Positions 33,701-42,954 of a DNA stretch of 64,000 bases are shown here, in pieces. The notes under the pieces were generated by a model. The model was not told the origin of the DNA. It made no database searches and saw nothing but the letters and a program-made list of their open reading frames with translations. The position numbers and the translations under genes were made by a program. The first letter of the stretch is position 1. The number at the start of each line of letters is the position of its first letter. This DNA is from Pontederia crassipes. Its lineage: Eukaryota > Streptophyta > Magnoliopsida > Commelinales > Pontederiaceae. The stretch lies in assembly GCA_030549335.1 (NCBI GenBank), contig CM060194.1:64756547-64820546 (forward strand). The letters run 5' to 3'.

Positions 33701-36309
33701 GTTTAAATTTTATGCTCTCTAACTGGAGGAGGGATTTCATTTAGTTGTTTTTATTTTCCTTTTTACCCTTTTAACTTTCGGTTGATTTTTAGTTAAATAA
33801 ATTAGAACAAACGTCTACTTCTCACAAAAACGGGGGAAATATTTCTATTTGGGGAAGTGTAGATGCAATTATTTTCAAAACTTCATGCTGTTTCTATTTT
33901 AAACTGTTCCCATAGTATGCCATATGAAAACTTCTTATCCTTTTTAGAGAATCAATTCCTAGTATTTATTAAAGTTTCGTTGTTGGTTACCAAATAAATG
34001 CATATCCCATATTATGCTTCATTTGATTATCTCAAAAAACTTTTTTTTTTATTTTGAAGGGCATTGAAAACCATTAACTTCAGAGAGGAGGATGAGAAAC
34101 ATAATATTTGGGTTGCATACTTTAACCTAGAAAATGAGTATGGCAGTCCTCCTGAGGTAAATAAAGTATTTGATTTTTTTCTTTGTTGTTATTTGGTGGT
34201 GTGCTAACATTTCTCAAAACACAATCAGGAGGCTGTGAAGAAAATTTTCCAGAGAGCACTACAATATTGTGATTCAAAAAAGATTCACATGTCTCTTTTA
34301 GGAGTGTATGAGAGGACTGGACAATATAAACTGGCATCTGAACTTCTTGAAAGAATGACTAAAAAATTCAACAGCTCATGCAAGGTTTGTTTTCGCAATA
34401 GTTCAAAATTTCCTATATGATACCATGTCGACCAAGTCTAAAATGATATGGATATGTAGGTCTGGGTGCATTATGCACAAAATTTATTGCAGCAGCAAAA
34501 AGATGGAATTCAATCTGTCATTAACCGTGCTCTTCTCAGTCTTCCCCACAAGAAGCACATCCAGTTTCTCTCAAAGACTGCTATACTGGAATTCAAGTGT
34601 GGTATAGCTGATAGAGGACGTTCGATGTTCGAATCCGTTTTGCGGGAATATCCCAAGAGAACTGATCTGTGGAGCATTTATCTTGATCAAGTAAACATAG
34701 ATTTTATGTGACTCATAGTTTCCCTCGTGTTCTTTTTCTGAGTGATAAATCTTTCTTTTGCAGGAGATTCATATGGGTGATGAAGAAGTAATTCGTGCCC
34801 TATTTGAGAGGGCAACATGCTTAAGTTTGCCACCGAAAAAGATGAAGGTGAATTTAGTCTTTTGCTATCGTTGACATTCCTAATATGTTCCTTTTGAGAA
34901 ATGAAATGAAACATGAATACTTGCTATATTCTTGTTTAGCCTTCTTGTAAGGAACTATTCGCCTCAATGTGCCCATTCAGGGAAAAAAAAAAGAAAAACA
35001 AGAGGATGTTGCAGAATCAGAAATTTCCTGAAAGAGCTAATGGACTTACGTCTTTTTTATTGAAAATGCATTAGGATTACTAGGTAGTAGATTTATTGTG
35101 AGAGCCCCTTTCATTTTTACAAGTTCTTTGTCTATTAAGTAATCCGGGGATTGTAAAAGCATGACTTTTATTTTTTGATAAAATAGTGAATTATGAGATG
35201 AAGCTTGTAACATGGGTGTTTGAGAGTTTGAAGACAGTGATGGTGTCGAACCATTTTTTCAATGGATTTGATCTAGGTGCTACCTACTGTAGTAGGTAGT
35301 ATTAAACACCATCTGATTTTTGATATCAATGGTGGATGTAAAAAATAATCCTGATCTCCTAAAAAAAATCCTGAATGAAAAAAATATCATAATGATCCAT
35401 CAATATCAAATCCAATGGTGCTTAACAGGGTAGTATGATACTACCTACTAAAGTAGGTAGCAACTACATTAAATCCTTATTCAATTGACTGATTTTGAAG
35501 TTTTTTTGGGTTGATAGCACTTTGCAAGTCAAAAAGGTGTAGGACAATGCCAAAATGGTTTCAACCCCCAAAAGTTTGGGATACGCAATAATATGTATCA
35601 CATCGGCCTTGATTTCTTTCATATTATGTATAAAGCCATTAAGATTCATGAATTTTTACTCCCAATTAAGACAAAAATTAAATAGATGGAACATGATATA
35701 TTTCAACTTTTTATCAGAATATTCAAAATTTAAGCAGACAATTACAATCTTTGTCGAGGCTGAGACATGAATATCATGATTTCTTGAGTGACAAATTGAT
35801 TCTTTTCTTATAGTGAAGCCTACGGTTGCCATTTAAGTAAAAAAACCTACTATTATATATACACATATTCATACACACCTACATTTGTATTCATATTGAA
35901 GAATGTATTAACATTAGGTGATAGCTTATGGTCTCATCTTCAAATATGTTTATTGATTTGTCCAACTTTTGAAGTGGGAATAGAAGATAGACTGAATGCT
36001 ATCTTACCCTGTTGCATTTGAAATTTAATAAGGCACACTAGAATCCTTGTCTTTTGAATGGATTTGTCCCATTTTCCTGTTGTATTATTAGTAACAGGTA
36101 ACATGTTGATTTTCTTGAAAGGATGATCGTTATTTATTGCCCTAGCATGATTATGTTAGCTCTCCTCTTCTGATTAATTGGAATTCTCATTTTGCTTTGA
36201 ATTGCAGTTCCTATTGAAAAAATATCTCGAGTATGAAATTGCTCATGGCGATGAAGCGAGAATTGAGTACGTCAAGAAAAAAGCATTGGAATATGTGGAG
36301 AGCTTTTGA
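3798..36309 (+). CDS. RRP5: rRNA biogenesis protein RRP5 (40 exons, 1,935 residues)
   Basis: RRP5 is a nucleolar RNA-binding protein needed for early cleavages of pre-rRNA and for both 40S and 60S precursors. The joined exons total 5,808 nt with no internal stop, close to the roughly 1,900 residues usual in plants. The product has a basic N-terminus (K/R-rich, residues 1-60), then about 15 S1-type RNA-binding repeats up to about residue 1540, an acidic/charged linker (about 1545-1655), and C-terminal HAT (half-a-TPR) repeats from about 1670 to the end. Typical S1 signatures include GCFVRF (exons 14 and 19) and VGLCHIS (exon 33); HAT signatures include [15 protein letters not shown] (exon 35) and [13 protein letters not shown] (exon 38). 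All 39 introns fit GT-AG. The ATG at 3798 was chosen because it opens the conserved basic N-terminus. Identity rests on strong recall of plant RRP5; exon ends are hand-called. Confidence 0.95.
4325..5847 (+). other. RRP5 intron 2, mostly unannotated sequence
   Basis: No gene or element was recognised except a short LINE-type 3' hairpin stub at 5725-5768: GATGACAACC, a short loop, GTTCGTCATC, then CTTTTTCTCC and an A run. Confidence 0.5.
6530..7030. repeat. Diverged tandem duplication of about 240 bp in RRP5 intron 4
   Basis: Two neighbouring blocks, about 6530-6770 and 6773-7030, share words in the same order: CAATTGCTTTGGATCATTAA, CTTGTATGRAAG, TTTATCTTGAG, CACAGTRMAA and ATGTCATRAA. They have drifted by substitutions and small gaps, so the duplication is old. 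No coding potential was seen. Confidence 0.65.
7482..7530 (-). mobile_element. LINE 3'-end hairpin stub
   Basis: The inverted repeat GGATGACCACC / GGTTGTCATCC (7490-7519) is preceded by TTTTGAGGAGAAAAA. On the minus strand this reads as the hairpin followed by a C/T-rich stretch and A-rich tail, as in the longer LINE copies at 22185 and 11916. Confidence 0.6.
7848..9005 (-). mobile_element. L1-type LINE fragments, antisense in RRP5 intron 5
   Basis: On the minus strand, broken frames show the end of a plant L1-type LINE polyprotein. A zf-RVT region (about 8640-8260) has the words [20 protein letters not shown] and LCVLCG, and the usual tail after it (about 8170-7980) includes [13 protein letters not shown] second copy of that tail, with [12 protein letters not shown], lies at about 8860-8700, so at least two truncated insertions sit side by side. 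The 3' end carries the hairpin (7916-7945), and a further hairpin stub lies at 7854-7880. Frameshifts and stops are frequent; this is a dead remnant. Confidence 0.85.
9088..9180 (+). mobile_element. Au SINE, 5'-truncated
   Basis: Ends in the Au SINE 3' signature CCCCACCTAGTGGGATAAGG followed by CTTTGTTGTTGTTGTTGTT. The matching part starts near ACATGAATCAACGAAT. The tRNA-derived head is missing. No convincing target-site duplication was found. Confidence 0.85.
11916..12140 (-). mobile_element. L1-type LINE 3' tail, antisense
   Basis: Starts with TTTGAGGAGAAAAAAGGATG and a hairpin at 11934-11964 (GGATGGCCATC / GGTTGTCATCC). It then continues like the LINE at 22185, with the shared words CTCTCMAGAAGAGAG, CCAAAACCCCACTCCCGAAG and GTACAATGT. 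It is a 5'-truncated insertion. Confidence 0.75.
13080..13376 (+). mobile_element. L1-type LINE 3' tail, sense
   Basis: A broken plus-strand frame near 13125-13190 resembles the polyprotein tail of the 22185 copy: a Trp-x-x-x-Asn stretch, then LFGGERV where that copy has IFGGERC. A weakened hairpin (GGATGATTAC / GGTAGTCATT) follows at about 13326-13355, then CTCTCTTTC and a run of about 13 A. Confidence 0.7.
13600..13773 (+). mobile_element. L1-type LINE stub with 16-bp target-site duplication
   Basis: A 174-bp insert flanked by the perfect direct repeat AAGCATTTGCTTCGTT (13584-13599 and 13774-13789). It contains the complement of words in the antisense copies (AGGAGTGGGGTTTTG, CTCTCTTCTTGAG), the terminal hairpin GGATGACAACC / GGAAGTCATCC (13719-13749), TTCTTTCCTC and an A-rich tail. 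The duplication fixes both ends and shows target-primed insertion of a heavily 5'-truncated copy. Confidence 0.88.
16672..16854 (-). mobile_element. Full-length Au SINE with 16-bp target-site duplication
   Basis: The perfect direct repeat TATTTGTCAGGGTAGA lies at 16656-16671 and 16855-16870. On the minus strand the element runs from its tRNA-derived head (CTATGTTTTATAGCCGGTCC, with a B-box-like GGTTGTGTTAGGC) to the 3' end CCTAGTGGGATAAGG and a slightly degenerate TTG-repeat tail. It lies antisense in RRP5 intron 14. Confidence 0.92.
17656..17693 (+). mobile_element. 38-bp Au SINE 3' stub with 11-bp target-site duplication
   Basis: Only the last 38 bp of the Au SINE are present (CCGACCCCACCTAGTGGGAT through the TTG repeats), flanked by TAAATCTTTAG at 17645-17655 and 17694-17704. 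The flanking repeat shows this is a separate, extremely 5'-truncated insertion, not a decayed longer copy. Confidence 0.88.
18075..18221 (-). mobile_element. Au SINE-derived insertion, rearranged
   Basis: Starts with (CAA)n and AGCCTTATCCCACTAGGTGG and proceeds to the mid-SINE words GATCCATGTTCATGAGATTC. It then includes a copy of host flanking sequence (ATCATCCAATTTTATTACTG) that recurs after the element at 18233-18252. The 13-bp repeat TACATGTTTGCAA flanks it (18062-18074 and 18222-18234). It may be a template switch or a local duplication after insertion. Confidence 0.7.
19027..21729 (+). other. RRP5 intron 15 (2.7 kb)
   Basis: Contains a diverged tandem duplication (19056-19168 and 19176-19287, sharing ATGTACTTTGCTG, GACAGAATT and AAAATGGTTTTTC) and the RTE LINE end described separately. 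A hairpin-like LINE stub is possible at 21419-21447. The segment 19460-19930 and the segment 20690-21060 are less AT-rich and look like old element remnants, but I could not assign them. Confidence 0.5.
20045..20665 (-). mobile_element. RTE-type LINE, 3' end, antisense
   Basis: On the minus strand a broken frame (20683-20450) reads [18 protein letters not shown] followed by [19 protein letters not shown] and [16 protein letters not shown], which is the C-terminal part of RTE-clade LINE reverse transcriptases. The element continues through a 3' region to a tail that matches the Au SINE 3' end (CATGTAGCCGACCCCACCTA, GTGGGATAAGGC, then TTG repeats) at 20120-20045. Stops break the frame. Clear target-site duplications were not found; a short TGTCACAA match on both sides is not adjacent to the ends. 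Confidence 0.88.
22185..23000 (-). mobile_element. L1-type LINE fragment, antisense in RRP5 intron 17
   Basis: The minus-strand frames include [20 protein letters not shown], then [16 protein letters not shown] (zf-RVT, about 22720-22605), and further on a tail with [16 protein letters not shown] (about 22420-22370), separated by frameshifts. The 3' end has the hairpin GGATGACCACC / GGTTGTCATCC at 22193-22223. The copy has lost the reverse transcriptase and endonuclease parts. Confidence 0.88.
23824..23861 (+). mobile_element. 38-bp Au SINE 3' stub with 13-bp target-site duplication
   Basis: TCCCCACCTAGTGGGATAAG plus GC and TTG repeats, flanked by the perfect repeat TATATAAATTATT (23811-23823 and 23862-23874), in RRP5 intron 18. 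It has the same structure as the stub at 17656. Confidence 0.9.
24351..25326 (+). other. RRP5 intron 21, nothing recognised
   Basis: About 1 kb of AT-rich intron sequence. It has an A run at 24890-24905 after CTTCTCA that could be the end of a LINE stub, but no hairpin is intact. Confidence 0.5.
26312..27600 (+). other. RRP5 intron 25 with a hairpin-bearing insertion
   Basis: Mostly AT-rich. About 27040-27320 begins with TTTTTTTGAGGACTAAAAGG and a hairpin GGATGGCTA / TAGCCATCC (27058-27083), like the antisense LINE ends, followed by sequence I cannot match. 27360-27520 is unusually C-rich (CCCACACC/AAGCCCA words) with a B-box-like GTTCAAATTCC; its origin is unknown. Confidence 0.45.
29264..30615 (+). 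other. RRP5 intron 29, nothing recognised
   Basis: 1.35 kb of AT-rich intron. A degraded hairpin stub is possible at 29310-29350 (GGACGAG...TCATCC then CCTAGAAAAAA). No gene was seen. Confidence 0.5.
30677..31640 (+). other. RRP5 intron 30, probable old element remnant
   Basis: 30830-31460 is less AT-rich than its surroundings. On the minus strand it holds a 60-codon open frame (31370-31188) and other short coding-like stretches, suggesting a decayed element in antisense. I could not assign a family. Confidence 0.35.
32271..32445 (-). mobile_element. Full-length Au SINE with 17-bp target-site duplication
   Basis: The perfect repeat TTTCTATATTGCTTTCA flanks it (32254-32270 and 32446-32462). 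It has the (CAA)n tail, AGCCTTATCCCACTAGGTGG and the tRNA-derived head ending in CTATAAAACATAGGCGGAG (plus-strand reading). It is antisense in RRP5 intron 33. Confidence 0.93.
33247..34059 (+). other. RRP5 intron 35, nothing recognised
   Basis: AT-rich intron. The segment 33385-33450 (CACAGGGGCAACCCCAAGAT onward) stands out in composition but could not be assigned. Confidence 0.45.
35264..35476. mobile_element. 213-bp MITE-like foldback element in RRP5 intron 39
   Basis: The two ends are inverted copies over roughly 75 bp. The left arm runs GGATTTGATCTAGGTGCTAC, CTACTGTAGTAGGTAGTAT, then CACCATCTGATTTTTGATAT. The right arm, read on the other strand, is GGATTTAATGTAGTTGCTAC, CTACTTTAGTAGGTAGTAT, then CACCATTGGATTTGATAT. 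Each arm contains its own small palindrome (CTACCTACT..AGTAGGTAG). No protein is encoded. TTCAAT occurs on both sides but not directly at both ends, so the target-site duplication and superfamily are open. Confidence 0.75.
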
Positions 36310-39300
36310 TATATCAAAGATTTTCTTGAGGTGGATTTTAATGCGGGACTCTGCATAAACCAACACTTCTGTTGATATTGGTACGTGGGTTATCTTGGTT
36401 TTTTCTTCCACAAGTCCATCCTTTTTCTAATAGTAGGCATTGCAGAAAGAAAAGAAAAGTACTCCAAGTGCGATGAATTCCGGAAAATGCCAGAATGATC
36501 CTTATGCCAATGATAGTGTCAACAATCAGGAGTTCTGTATATGCCTACACATTTTTTTTCTCTTGCTGGTTTTGGGTAATATCCATTTGGGGGCAATATT
36601 TCTAGTGAGATTTTGATGTGTCGCTTCAGTCCAAGCTCCTGTTATCTGAGGCAATCTTATTTATATAGTTGTATGTTTATTTCTAGTGAGATCACCTTGC
36701 AGGAAAGTAGCTTAGAACTATACTGTGTAACGTATGATTCTTTTTTAAGGGAATTCTAGTCCTAGGCCTGGTAGTAGGGCCAAAATTTTGAATTGATTAT
36801 TACACAATTAAAATGTGAGATTTGTTCATCTTTTCGCTGGATGTCTCATTTGAAGGTTGCCTTTAGCTAATTTTATCTTTTTATTTTCTTATCCCTCAGT
36901 TTTCATTGGTTAATCTAACTATCTAAGGGTTTTGTGGAATAAGGCATCGTTCTTTAGTGCACTGTTTCACGCGATTGTTAGGCAATTTGATGTTTGATTG
37001 TTAGAACAAACAAATTTTTCCGTAGTCTTGATTTAAACATTGGTGGCTAAAATGCGATAAAGAAAAAAGTGGACTGCTCCATGGAATCACGTTCATCTAA
37101 GATTTCTCTGTAAGCTATTTCTACTACCCGCCATGTTGTGATAGAGTAAGATGAAAGGTATTCATTAATTACCTTATGTAACTATTTTGGACTGTTTATT
37201 AGTGAAATAGGTAATGATGAGTGAGCCACATTAAGGTAGGTCACCCAAACTGAAACTCCCAAAGTAATTGCCATGCAGTCATGCACATTTTTTCATAAGA
37301 AAATCCCCACAACAGTGCATACATATATATAGAGAGAGAGAGATATTAGGGTGCATACAAAAAAAAATGCATTATGCTATTCTTCCATGACAGACGTCCA
37401 TAAAAAAAAACTTTTTTTCCACGGTTATGATCTCATGAACTCAGCCGGTTCGCCATCAGTTGGTACTCCTGACCCCTCCCTTATCTTACTCACTCTATCC
37501 CTCTCCCCACTCAAGTTACTGTTGGGAAGCGAGCTGGTAGCGCCTGCCTCTTACTGATGTCATTCTTCGCCTCTTACTGATGTCATTCTTCCGACGCCAC
37601 TCGTATCTCTCTACTTCTCTCCCTTTCTCCGGCCAATAGTCTTGTCATCTGTCCTCCCTCTTGATTCGGCTTCCCCTTTCACAAAATGTTTTTTTTGTTT
37701 CTTTTTTTTTCAATATAGAATTGTGTCCCTTTTTGCTTGTATTAGATTTGTTTGATATAATGATCTGAGGTCTTAAGGGCAAAGATGTAGTCCTAAGGCA
37801 CCCACAATAAGAATTGATTTATTTTTGCTTATTCTTGTATTTGTTGTTCTCTTGCTAAACACTCCCAAAGAGATCCATAAAAATTGATTAAAACAAAGAA
37901 GATTGAAACCATGGGCCTTTACCTTTGTGTTTACCCTTTTGTATCGAAACACGCCAATCTCATTTGCTTTATTCTTCTTTTATTCACCTATTGGTGATTG
38001 ATGTATAAAATAAAAATGAAAATTTTGGCTCCAAATCTGAAGGTTTTCCGACCCCATGCTGTGAGAGACCAATATAATTTAGCAGTGCATCAATACCTCA
38101 TGCTGCTTAATTTTGGATTTGCCTTCGAAAATGAAGTTTCCGTGGGTCTAGGCCTAAACATCCTGCATCAGGCATGCTTATGACATTTAAAAATGATACT
38201 TCTTTTATAATTCATCTCCCAATATGAAATTTCAGCAGCTCCATCATGCATCAGCTAGTTGGGCATCCTTACATATATTAAATTTTAGTCGTCGCCTCAG
38301 CCCTTTGGAATGATTGCCGGAAGTTACAATACGAGCGAGAACACGACATCGATCCGCATAAGTCTTCATTGACTGATCGTACCATTTGATTGAATAATAA
38401 TAAAATATTATAATTTTAAAGATATAATCAATCCACTCATATTGCATCAATCATATAAAATTTATATTAACTTAATAGCTAATAAATGTATACTAATATT
38501 TAAAAGTTTTAATATAAAGGTTTCATATGAAAATGAAGTCACAACTATTGAAAAACCATGTATTATAAACTAAAATGCCATAAAATGAGAATAAAAAGAA
38601 AAATATGTATGTAGAATAGTGTAATATTCATAAAATAAATAAATGGGAAAAGTTGTTAAAAAATGGACAAATAGAAAGTCACACCTTAATAATATAAAAA
38701 AATAAATAATATTTAATTATTAAAGAAATGGAGCAAAAGAAACATATGTAGAAGTGAAAATTTTCACACTGAAAGTTAAAAAAAAAAGTGAAAGACATTC
38801 ATTATAAAATGGGCTTCATGAGTAGACCAAAACAAATTTTGATTTGTAAAAATAATTACTTTGGCCGATTCATTAAGACCGATTTTGACTGTCTATTCGG
38901 TTTTCACTGGTTTTAATTAATTCTTCATTTTGAAGGTGATTCAAAGTTAGTGGCACAGTCTAACCGATTCAACCGGTTGTTCCGATTTGATCGTGACAAA
39001 TGTGTTCTTTATATTAGTGCTTAAAGCTTAAATTTGATCCAAAAAAAGAAATGAATGAGAGATCAAATCTAAATATTCCAAGAGCCCAAATTCGTACGAA
39101 TTTATATCTACACAAAATATGCAGCAGATGCAAGAGTGAGGTTTTATTAAAATTTTAAGAATAATAAGACATTTACCAAACTTAGTCTTTCCTAACCTAT
39201 ATATTATATTTTATATCCAAAAATTCAACACATCCCATTAATTTATATTCAAATATGATTTAATTAAACACTAATCATACTCAACCTTACCACCCCCTCA

Positions 39301-40909
39301 CTACACCATCCTACTTAACCCATCCCTCTTAAACTAAATTATCAAACAAAGTGTTGGATTGGAGGGAAAGAAGTGTAGAACGGAGAAGGGAGAAGGGAAA
39401 ATTTATTTTCACCTTGTTTGGTTAAGTTAATTGAGAGGGAATAGAGGGAAATGGAGTTGGAATCGGTGCCCACTTTCTGGGAGAGGAGGGGAAAGGAGGT
39501 TATTTTGTGAAATTATTTATTTACCCTTCTGAATAATATAAGTAAAAAAATATGAAAAGACATTATTGTCCATTCAAATTATTCATTAAACTTTGTACCC
39601 CTCTTTTCCTGCCCACCTCATTCCCAATCAAGGTAAATTTTTTCTCCCCTTTAACTTCCCTCTCTTTCCCTTTCCCCCTCCTTCCCCTGCTTTTCCCTTA
39701 TTGGAATTTGTACAAACAGAGGCTTAGTCTACATTATTCAAATCACAATTCAATATGTAACACATTTAATTGAATACGTAAAGTGGAATTAAGAAATCAA
39801 CCTGGAAAACCAAACGTGATGCAAACATAGCATTAGGTATCAATAGATTGTGATTAAAAAGCCTGAAAAATCCAATACCGGTGATACAGTCAGAAATACT
39901 CATTATATAGTAAATCAGTTTGCATATCTCAGAACATGATGCCATTGAAGAATTTGGTTATGATCACTGGCGATATCAGTAAGCAAACATCCGTACAAAT
40001 TTAAAGTTAATAGAAAAGGAAGAAAAACATCAGACACAAACCAATTTGCTAGCTGGACCCCATATGCTTCGGTTCGAAAAGAAAACCCACCTTGAGGCAT
40101 ATAAACTGTAATAATAATAGCACCAATATAATTTGCCAACAAGACTCGGGAACAAAAAGAAGTGATATTCTGGACACCAAGCATTGTTGCTAAGGTTGAT
40201 AATGAAACTCAAAGGAAGCATGCATAACCTTCAAGTATATGAAAAATGAAGAATAATCATAAACAAAAGCTTCAAAAGCAACTTTATGATTACTGGTTTT
40301 ATCCTGACAATCAGATTAACAGGAAATTTGTTTTTGTCCCCAAGACTGAAGCCCATCTCCTAGAGATGTTCTGTTCCTGATTTTGGTGAAAACTCGCAAT
40401 AGACAGAATGAATGAGAGCGTTTTTGCCAAATAGATAAGGTGGCTTTGATTAGCATTGTTACATATGGTATCTGTGCCACTCCGCCGCGTGGATCTCTGT
40501 GTATGATAGGGTGCGATCACTCAACGAGGATGTTAAGTCCCCTACGAGAGAAAGGGTGCATGAGGCATGCTTTGAATTAGTGCTTTTCTATACAAATTGA
40601 ATGCAATTGAACATTCAATGGCAAGTGTAATTTGATATCCTTACAGTATGAATGTGAGTATCATTTGTCCTTGCATTTAAAAAAAAACAACTGCTATTGA
40701 CTTTCCCACCACAATTTTCTAAAACTTTGCCCCTTTTCGGAATATTGGTTATGTATGAGACTGTCATTTCACACTTTCTTCAAAGCATAAGTAATTTTCG
40801 TTTGGTGTAAATTTTTTATGATCGCTTATGTTCAAAGATTCTGAGTGGAATTTCATTTTCTTGCTTTAGTGAAAGCAAGCAAAGATTCAATGAAAGAAAG
40901 GGTCATGCA
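36310..40909. other. Intergenic region downstream of RRP5
   Basis: Begins with the RRP5 3' untranslated region. No further gene was recognised. It holds a short (TA)n(GA)n run at 37323-37345, a 22-24-bp tandem duplication containing GCCTCTTACTGATGTCATTC (37545-37590), very AT-rich DNA at 38390-38760, and a possible foldback element at 39412-39633. Short open frames here look random. Confidence 0.55.
39412..39633. mobile_element. Possible MITE-like foldback element
   Basis: CCTTGTTTGGTTAAG at the left and, read on the other strand, CCTTGATTGGGAATG at the right form imperfect terminal inverted repeats about 222 bp apart. Purine-rich sequence lies outside the left end (GGAGAAGGGAGAAGGG) and pyrimidine-rich sequence outside the right (CCCTCTCTTTCCCTTTCCCC), so a larger inverted structure is also possible. 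Confidence 0.35.
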
Positions 40910-41010
40910 AGGTCAATGCACTTTATTTGAAACTAGACAGGACGACATGCAAGATGGTAGTCATCCAAAAGTTTCATTAATAGTAGTAGAGGTTACAAAA
41001 GATTTGATAA
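40910..41010 (-). mobile_element. LINE 3' hairpin stub
   Basis: TTTGAAACTAGACAGGACGA, the hairpin GGACGACAT..ATGGTAGTCATCC (40940-40966), then AAGTTTCATTAAT. It closely matches the LINE ends at 7854-7960, which share CAAGATGGTAGTCATCC and TTTCATTAATG. Confidence 0.65.
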
Positions 41011-41459
41011 AAAGGCCAATGAAACACTGTGGGGTTCAGGGCCATGAAACCAAAATGACAGCATCACATTACTCTATATCAAAATTATTAGCGGTTACAC
41101 AATGCACTTTTTACACAATGCACTTTCTTTCAAAATTATTAGGTTCCTTATGACAACCACGATGTTTCAACAAAGAGAATTTTTAAATTGCATCGCACTG
41201 AATGATGACAGCTTTGTAACAATTTCTACAAGGTGACAATTGAAGAATGATGCATTAGCAAGTTAAATGGTTCATCTTATTTGTTCCAATAATTGGTGCA
41301 GCCCCTGGTTCATTGTTGAGCCTAATTAGATGACGTGTTGAAAAATTATGAATTCGTGCATGAGCATTGATGCCACATGGCATGAACATTGGTTAAACAA
41401 CTTTGAAGAAAATTTATGTTGTCACCGGAGTCGTCATAAAGGCAAATCTCCCAGTTGTC

Positions 41460-42600
41460 AATAACTCAATATGTACAAGTGTGACCTCTCAAGAGGAGAG
41501 AGACCAAAGAGGAGAAAAGTGCAGCCTCTAAACAAATCCTCACATCCGAAGAAAAAAAGTGATGTGGTGTACAACGTTCTCGGCATGATCTCTCTCCACA
41601 AAAGATGACACCATAGATGGTCTAGTACCTATCAAAATGGCCGCCAGCAATGCTCCCCTGCCAAAAATGTCTCCACAGCCGAAGGAAGAAAAACCGAGGT
41701 GTACATCCACATCCAACCCTCCTCAGCTGTACCACAAAGTTCACAAGACGTATCCATGGTGAGCACCCATCTTGCCTTGTAGACTCCGGTGAGGACCCTA
41801 TCATGCCGCAAAAGCCAGGTGAAGGACCTTGACTTTAAGCGGCAGTCGACATCGTCAGATGAGCCTACACCCTAAAAGTGTTTGGAGACGAGGTGGCAGG
41901 AAGAAAACGGAGTTAAAGACTGCAAGCTGAGAAAGCACCTGAAAGCCACACTCATCCATCTGATCTGGAGGAGTTTGGACGGAAAGGGACAATCCGCCTA
42001 TGTACCAATAGGAGATCAGAAAAGCGTTGATCTAAGAACAGAGATATGAAGAAAGGAATCCGCGAACCGGTGCCCAAACTGGCATGGCCCATCAAGCATC
42101 TTCCACCAATGCATCTGGGTGAGCCGCCAAGACCCATAGTTGGGGAAAAGACGCTGATAATGGCCCCTTGGCGGCCACTCCTACTACCAGAAGGAGAAAG
42201 CCTCCAAAGAAAGAGGACATCACGAACAACCTGCAGGATTAGTGCAGAGACCCCATGCCGCAAAGATGAAGCTCCATGTGGTAGAATAGCTTTAGACTCC
42301 CACGATAGATCTTGCCCGTAGCAAGGGAGAAAGACTGTCCTCCGGACTATCCGCCCATTCCACTAGGACTGCCCAGTTGGTGAAAAGGAGGTCACGAGGA
42401 TGTAGGTCCAACGAGATGGATGCCTTGGCAATCCAACCCACTTTCCTATCAGAAGAACCTGCACCTTAGGGTGTTCAGTCACGAACCTGAGCTGACATTC
42501 GGAGAACTGACATATAATAGATTGAAAGCACTGAGAGGACGGACCCAAGCAAAACAAGCCAACCAAAAAGATCAATGTTCATTGGCAAATTGGTGAATCT
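41460..42600 (-). mobile_element. L1-type LINE fragment, antisense
   Basis: On the minus strand the zf-RVT region and the linker before it are visible in pieces: FTWLLRHDRVLTGVYKARW (about 41830-41770, in frames broken by shifts), LRLWRHFWQGSIAGGHFDR (about 41680-41625) and VVRDVLFLWRLSPSGSRSGR (about 42226-42170). The 3' portion shares CTCTCAAGAGGAGAGAG and GTGTACAACGTT words with the copies at 11916 and 22185. The terminal hairpin is not preserved at this end. It is heavily mutated. Confidence 0.78.
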
Positions 42601-42892
42601 GGATGCATCTCGGAACCTTCTATGCTCTCTCCTGTATCTTGGCGTAGGCTAACCTATAAGAATCGTTAAGACAAAGGCAAGATAGACCAGAATAGCAACA
42701 TCCTGATAGGTAGAAACCTTCTGTGCAGGGTTATTCCCTCTACCTGATGTGGTGGTCTTTGTCTTGACTGAGGCCAAATATCTGGAACATGAATATGAGA
42801 TTATCTGGCTATGAATTTCATAGGGTTACATGAGCTACAGAAGAGTACTGCCAATGTCAACTCTATTAGGAAAGATGTGTATCACAGATCGA

Positions 42893-42937
42893 TAGCCGAC
42901 CCCACCTAGTGGGATAAGGCTTTGTTGTTGTTGTTGT
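42893..42937 (+). mobile_element. 45-bp Au SINE 3' stub with 17-bp target-site duplication
   Basis: TAGCCGACCCCACCTAGTGG, GATAAGGC and TTG repeats, flanked by the perfect repeat TGTGTATCACAGATCGA (42876-42892 and 42938-42954). It is the third very short SINE stub in the window. Confidence 0.9.
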
Positions 42938-42954
42938 TGTGTATCACAGATCGA

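Larger units (their letters stand above)
28624..36309 (+). other. RRP5: RRP5 exon map, exons 29-40
   Basis: Coding exons: 29 28624-29263 (640 nt, the longest); 30 30616-30676; 31 31641-31786; 32 31856-32024; 33 32097-32195; 34 32586-32968; 35 33070-33246; 36 34060-34156; 37 34229-34384; 38 34460-34690; 39 34764-34847; 40 36208-36309 with stop TGA at 36307-36309. Exon 29 holds two S1 repeats, exons 30-34 the last ones plus the charged linker, and exons 35-40 the HAT repeats. Confidence 0.88.

Noticed and set aside
34060..36309. A separate HAT/TPR gene downstream of the S1 gene
   Set aside because: Exons 34-40 join in phase to the S1 exons, and the combined domain order is that of RRP5.
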